Shown here: one piece after another, positions 6,119-9,582 of the stretch | Layout of the letters: the number at the start of each line of letters is the position of its first letter | Position numbering within the stretch: position 1 is the first letter of the stretch | DNA from: UBA1672 sp023140905 | GTDB lineage: Bacteria; Pseudomonadota; Alphaproteobacteria; Micavibrionales; Micavibrionaceae | DNA length: 9,582 nt | NCBI GenBank assembly: GCA_030636745.1 | Contig: DAOVWH010000067.1 | Location: 1 to 9,582, forward strand | Direction: 5' to 3' | The notes under the pieces: model-generated | Database searches by the model: none | Seen by the model: the letters and a program-made list of their open reading frames with translations, nothing else | What the model was told of the DNA's origin: nothing | Program-made: the position numbers and the translations under genes

Positions 6119-7384
6119 TTAAGGTTCAATACGATCATTGTCACTCAAACCATTAGGTGTTGCCTGTATTTGGTGCTTTTTCTGGTGCTGTGGTAGTGAA
6201 TTCACGTATTGTGCTCCACCAACAGAGACATCTCCAGCGCGTGCTAAAGGCACATCATATATAACTGAAACAGGAGCAACGATGTAATCAATTTTCCCTA
6301 CTTTCTCAAGCCACAATGCCAGTTTTTTTATCAAAACAGGATAAGATGGAACAATAGTAATAGCTTGTCCTTGCTCATGCGCTATTGTTTCGATTGGCGC
6401 AAAGACTTCTTTTCCGGGAACATATGTAAGTTCTCCTGTAGCTTTGATATAGGGGGCAGCTTTTGTAATAGCCATAGACTCTACAAAAGAGGGGGCTTCG
6501 GGATTCAATGCAAAAATAGCTATCCCTCGACCATATAATTCACTAACCAGTTTTTTATAATGCTTATCAGAATCAAGGGCTGTTTGATCCATGAACACTC
6601 CTACACCAACATACCCCAACCCACGTGCTAAAGATTTGCGCAAAAGCCGACCTTTTTCGCCAAGGGCATTGTGATGATAAATAGTGTTTAATCCGGTATC
6701 ATTATGATCTCCATGTTGTATAGGAATTTCTATCCAGACTTCATGTCCCCGTTCACGTGCACGGTTAATCCACTCTTGGGGTAAAGTAGCATAGGAAGAA
6801 AGAAGAAAAGAAACTTCTGGAGGCAAAATATCCAAAGCCATATTGGAATCTTTATCTGATAAACCATAATCTTTCATAATAAAAGAAAGAACAGGTTTTT
6901 TCCCTATCCCGTTTAGAGAGAAAGAGGCTTGATAAGCCCGAAAGCTTGTAAGACTATCGGCTGAACGGATCATAGGCAAACGTCCGATTGTTTCATCATA
7001 TACAGAAAGACCCTCAATCAGATTTGCATTGGCCATTGTTTGTGAATCAATATCTGGTTTATAGTTATTGTAACTATACAGGCTGGCTCCTCTATCGTTT
7101 GTATAATAAAATGGAGCGAGTTCTTTTTCAGTTAGTTTTACACCTATTGTCGCCATTTTTTGTTCCATTTTGGCGATTGTTCTATCAGCAGAAAAATGCA
7201 CATAAACAAAGATGAGCAGATAAAATCCGAGAATTCCGCTCAGAATAATTAAAAGATAGCGTTTATCCAGAATGTCCCATTTTTCTTTTACTGCTGGCGG
7301 AAGTGACAAATTATTTAGCATCGCCGGAAGCGCCACAGAAGAGAGCAACGCTTTCAGTTTATCTGTATATTGCGCAATATCCAT
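6119..7384 (-). CDS. YibQ-like divergent polysaccharide deacetylase family protein, probably catalytically inactive
   Basis: The 421-residue protein has a cytoplasmic N-terminus, one membrane span (about 43-63), a linker and a periplasmic domain of the polysaccharide deacetylase 2 family (about 160-375). Recognisable blocks are KPVLSFIMKDYGLS, ILPPEVSFLLSSYA, ERGHEVWIEIPIQ and GLGYVGVGVFMD. Family members lie next to envC from E. coli (yibQ) to alphaproteobacteria, as here, suggesting an envelope or peptidoglycan role; the biochemical function is unproven. The usual active-site blocks look degraded: the DD of the first motif is K171-D172, the block usually resembling NNHMGS reads GVGVFMDQT (261-269), and the late HPYP-type histidine is replaced in VPSYPV (345-350). 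The ATG has only a weak GTGAG upstream. It starts 51 bp after ctpA, probably in the same operon. Confidence 0.88.
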   Translation of the reverse strand: MDIAQYTDKLKALLSSVALPAMLNNLSLPPAVKEKWDILDKRYLLIILSGILGFYLLIFVYVHFSADRTIAKMEQKMATIGVKLTEKELAPFYYTNDRGASLYSYNNYKPDIDSQTMANANLIEGLSVYDETIGRLPMIRSADSLTSFRAYQASFSLNGIGKKPVLSFIMKDYGLSDKDSNMALDILPPEVSFLLSSYATLPQEWINRARERGHEVWIEIPIQHGDHNDTGLNTIYHHNALGEKGRLLRKSLARGLGYVGVGVFMDQTALDSDKHYKKLVSELYGRGIAIFALNPEAPSFVESMAITKAAPYIKATGELTYVPGKEVFAPIETIAHEQGQAITIVPSYPVLIKKLALWLEKVGKIDYIVAPVSVIYDVPLARAGDVSVGGAQYVNSLPQHQKKHQIQATPNGLSDNDRIEP

Positions 7385-7401
7385 TATTTCTCACTTATAT
7401 C

Positions 7402-7422
7402 AAAGCGTTTTTAAAAGCGTTT
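7402..7422. repeat. 9-bp direct repeat AAAGCGTTT in the ctpA-deacetylase gap
   Basis: AAAGCGTTT occurs at 7402-7410 and again at 7414-7422, separated by TTA, in the 51-bp gap between ctpA and the deacetylase gene. The 12-bp period is just over one helical turn. It could be a tandem binding site or simple low-complexity drift. It does not form an inverted repeat and so is not a hairpin terminator. Confidence 0.5.
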
Positions 7423-7435
7423 CTGCACTTTAGAA

Positions 7436-8857
7436 TTATTCCTGACTATCCTGCATGGCAACATCATCAGAATAATAGAATGACAATCCTTTTAGCAACT
7501 CAAGGGCGCGCAAAAGCTGATAATCCTTAATCTTTTCTTCTTCCTCATTATCTTCTTCATCTACTGCATCGTCATTCTTGTCTTCCTGCTTTTTATTCTT
7601 GGCTTTATCTTTTTTATCATTTTTGAGTTTTTTATTGTCATTTGCTGATTTTTCTTCCTTCACATTTTCTTTATCAAGTGCTCCGGGCAAATCAGCTTCG
7701 CGCATACGTTTAGACGAGAATGTTTCCAACATAGCTTGTTCTACCTCAATATCAGGCATAATACCTTTAGCTTGGATGGAACGTCCTGATGGTGTGTAAT
7801 ACCGTGCTGTTGTTCAGCGCATAGCTCCATTTCCGGGGAAGGGCATTACAGTTTGCACAGAGCCTTTTCCGAAAGATTGTGTTCCCATGATAATTGCGCG
7901 TTTATGATCTTGCAAAGCACCGGAAACAATCTCGGAAGCAGATGCAGATCCACCATTAATAAGCACGACTATAGGTAAGCTACCAGCCATATCGCCCGGT
8001 GTAGAATTATTGCGCTCCGTATCTTCTTCATAACGTCCACGCTGAGAAACAATTTCACCTTTATCAAGGAAAGTATCCGCAACTTCAATAGCTTGTGTCA
8101 GCAATCCACCGGGATTGTTACGCAAATCCAAAACATACCCGATCAAATTATCGCCTAATTCTTTTTTAATGTTTTTAATTGCATCATGAACACCCGGACC
8201 GGTTTTTTCACTAAATGTAGTAACCCGAATATATCCTACATTTCCTTCTATACTATAGCGCACAGATTTAATCTGGATAATATCCCGCACTATTGTAACT
8301 TCGATTTGGGAGTCTTCTCCCTCACGGGCAATAGACAAATCTATTGTAGAACCGACTTTTCCGCGCATTTTGTCAACCGCATCATTTAGGCTCATTCCCA
8401 TGACAGCTTCGCCATCAATCTTGATAATGTAGTCTCCAGATTGAATGCCGGCACGAAAAGCCGGAGTATCGTCAATAGGGGAAACGACTTTAACAAGACC
8501 GTTTTCCATGGTCACTTCAATACCAAGTCCGCCAAATTCTCCTTTGGTTTCTACACGCATATCACTATATTTTTCTTCGCTTAAATACCCGGAATGTGGA
8601 TCAAGGCTTGATAACATGCCGTTTAGAGCATTTTCTATAAGCTCTTTATCATCAACATCTTCTACATATTCAGCACGAACACGCTCAAACACATCACCAA
8701 ACAGGTTAAGCTGGCGATAAGTTTCGCTATAGCCATTTGCTGTTTTATCATCTTGCTGCTTTGTGGCTTCTTCAGCGCGAAGAGAATGAATGGAAATGCC
8801 GCTAACACCGATACATATAGCGGCGATGATAGTTAAAGCAAAAAACGTTTTTTTCAT
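7436..8857 (-). pseudogene. ctpA: CtpA-type carboxyl-terminal processing protease (S41A), interrupted by one in-frame TGA
   Basis: CtpA proteases are periplasmic Ser/Lys proteases that trim envelope proteins, including peptidoglycan hydrolases. From the ATG at 8857 the protein has a signal peptide (MKKTFFALTIIAAICIGVSG), a PDZ domain (about 102-185, with FGGLGIEV and AGIQSGDYIIKIDG), and an S41 core (YIRVTTFSE, VLDLRNNPGG, NGGSASASEI, GTQSFGKGSVQT). S306 and K331 are 25 residues apart, as in E. coli Prc. After GAMR (347) a TGA (7814-7816) stands where family members have a hydrophobic residue, usually Leu. The same frame then continues intact for 125 codons: TTARYYTPSGRSIQAKGI, PDIEVEQ, a Lys/Asp/Glu-rich linker, and the conserved tail DYQLLRALELLKGL. 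A GTG at 8926 would add a poor leader; AAGGA upstream favours 8857. Either a recent nonsense mutation, a sequence error, or readthrough explains this. Confidence 0.88.
7814..7816 (-). other. In-frame TGA stop inside ctpA
   Basis: The codon context is GGA-GCT-ATG-CGC-TGA-ACA-ACA-GCA-CGG on the minus strand, with no frame change before or after. One base change from a TTA Leu codon gives TGA. Truncation here would remove the last strands of the protease domain and the whole C-terminal tail, though the catalytic Ser and Lys lie before it. Confidence 0.93.
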
Positions 8858-8932
8858 AGTGTTTATTATCCTTATAATCATCACACAAGAAATTTTATAA
8901 ATGTAAAAAACAGCAAATAAAAACACACAACC

Positions 8933-9580
8933 CTAACCAAGTTCCGAAAACTTGACAGAAGGATTTACAGGAGAGCCATTCTTTCTCAGTTCATAATATA
9001 GTTTTGGACGCGGAATTAAAGCAGAATCTGGCAATAATCCAATTGGTTCACCAGATTTAACAATATCCCCAATTACTGTATTAATTTCATCCAAACCGGC
9101 AATCAGGCTATGATAGCCTTCTGGGTGTTCGATTATTACAATATTGCTGAACCGTTTAAATGAACCAACAAACTGAACTTTTCCTCCCATTGGAGCAATA
9201 ACAAGTCCACCGGAACGGCCTTCTATGACTAGACCGTTGTTTTTTCCACCATACTCATCTTTATCGTGGAAAGCTTTACGAATAATTCCGGATACTGGTA
9301 ATCTTGCAGAACCTGAATCATTTCCTGAAAATGAGGTATATGGTTTACGCCGGAATATTTTAGCTTGCTTCTGGCGCTCTATTTCTTTTTGTTCTTCAGC
9401 ATTAATTTGCTCAATCAAATCCTCCAGATCTCTAGCTCTGAGAGAAATTACGTTGATAGAAAGTTCGTATGCTTTTATATCATTATCAAGCGATGCATAA
9501 AGTTTCTCTTTTTTCTTAACAAAGACCATAAGTTTTTTACGCTTTGTTATCCATTTTTCTGTTTCATTTTCTAATTGGTT
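8933..9580 (-). CDS. envC: EnvC-like LytM-domain amidase activator (3' part; 5' end outside window)
   Basis: EnvC-type proteins are periplasmic coiled-coil/LytM proteins that activate cell-wall amidases at the division site. The frame is open to the right window edge, so the ATG at 9529 is internal and the signal peptide lies outside. About 216 residues are visible: a charged coiled coil (EKLYASLDNDIKAYELS to EEQKEIERQKQAK), a linker with RLPVSGIIRKAF, and an M23/LytM domain. The zinc-ligand positions of active M23 enzymes are missing. The H-x-G-x-D-type site reads GLVIEGRSGG, and the HLHFE-type end reads LYYELRKNGSPVNP, closely like E. coli EnvC (LYFEIRRQGQAVNP). It is therefore an activator rather than a hydrolase. 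It is followed 75 bp later by ctpA. Assignment to the family is firm; exact orthology to EnvC is inferred from neighbours. Confidence 0.9.
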   Translation of the reverse strand, partial: NQLENETEKWITKRKKLMVFVKKKEKLYASLDNDIKAYELSINVISLRARDLEDLIEQINAEEQKEIERQKQAKIFRRKPYTSFSGNDSGSARLPVSGIIRKAFHDKDEYGGKNNGLVIEGRSGGLVIAPMGGKVQFVGSFKRFSNIVIIEHPEGYHSLIAGLDEINTVIGDIVKSGEPIGLLPDSALIPRPKLYYELRKNGSPVNPSVKFSELG

Positions 9581-9582
9581 AT

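Noticed and set aside
7560..7660. Low-complexity stretch as a repeat or non-coding region
   Set aside because: On the minus strand it encodes the Lys/Asp/Glu-rich linker of the CtpA C-terminus, in frame with conserved sequence on both sides.
7814..7816. TGA reassigned to Trp (alternative genetic code) or encoding selenocysteine
   Set aside because: Trp codons I checked in the tol genes are TGG. TGA ends ruvA exactly at its expected C-terminus in an ATGA overlap with ruvB. The ctpA position is normally Leu-like rather than Trp or Cys, and I saw no obvious selenocysteine stem-loop.
7436..8857. Two separate genes, or a frameshift, in ctpA
   Set aside because: The two open stretches are in the same frame and the conserved S41 sequence runs continuously across the stop. 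There is no indel, and the second piece has no plausible start or fold of its own.
8858..8926. Upstream GTG at 8926 as the ctpA start
   Set aside because: It would put a hydrophobic, irregular 23-residue leader before a classical signal peptide. The ATG at 8857 has AAGGA about 11 nt upstream and a standard signal sequence.

Overview
The window reads as ordinary chromosomal DNA of an AT-rich alphaproteobacterium. The evidence is the gene order (ruvA-ruvB-ybgC-tolQRAB facing an envC-ctpA-deacetylase-rppH run) and the protein sequences, especially RuvB, TolA with its C-terminal paired cysteines, and a CtpA with the long charged tail seen in this class. I cannot place it more finely. The genetic code looks standard: all Trp codons I checked are TGG, and TGA genuinely ends ruvA.

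Left half, + strand (1-5589): the 3' end of ruvA, then ruvB (4-bp ATGA overlap), ybgC (2-bp gap), tolQ, tolR, tolA and tolB. RuvAB is the Holliday-junction branch-migration motor. YbgC is a hotdog thioesterase that commonly travels with tol genes. TolQRA is the proton-motive-force-driven inner-membrane complex, and TolB is its periplasmic beta-propeller partner. Together they act in outer-membrane constriction at division. The gaps up to tolA are short and suggest one transcript. tolB is set apart by 226 bp, most of it a 165-bp imperfect palindrome with 28-bp terminal inverted repeats. This looks like a MITE inserted exactly at the tolA stop codon. The usual next gene, pal, is not downstream of tolB.

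Right half, - strand (9582 to 5624): the 3' part of an envC-like amidase activator, ctpA, a YibQ-like divergent polysaccharide deacetylase, and rppH. The first three are envelope or septal peptidoglycan genes, so both halves concern cell division and the envelope. rppH (RNA 5'-pyrophosphohydrolase) closes the run and converges on tolB with 34 bp between them.

Three points stand out: the MITE-like element between tolA and tolB; a single in-frame TGA interrupting an otherwise intact ctpA at a normally hydrophobic position; and an apparently ligand-less deacetylase. I see no phage, CRISPR, toxin-antitoxin or defence system, no RNA gene, and no convincing new multi-gene system.
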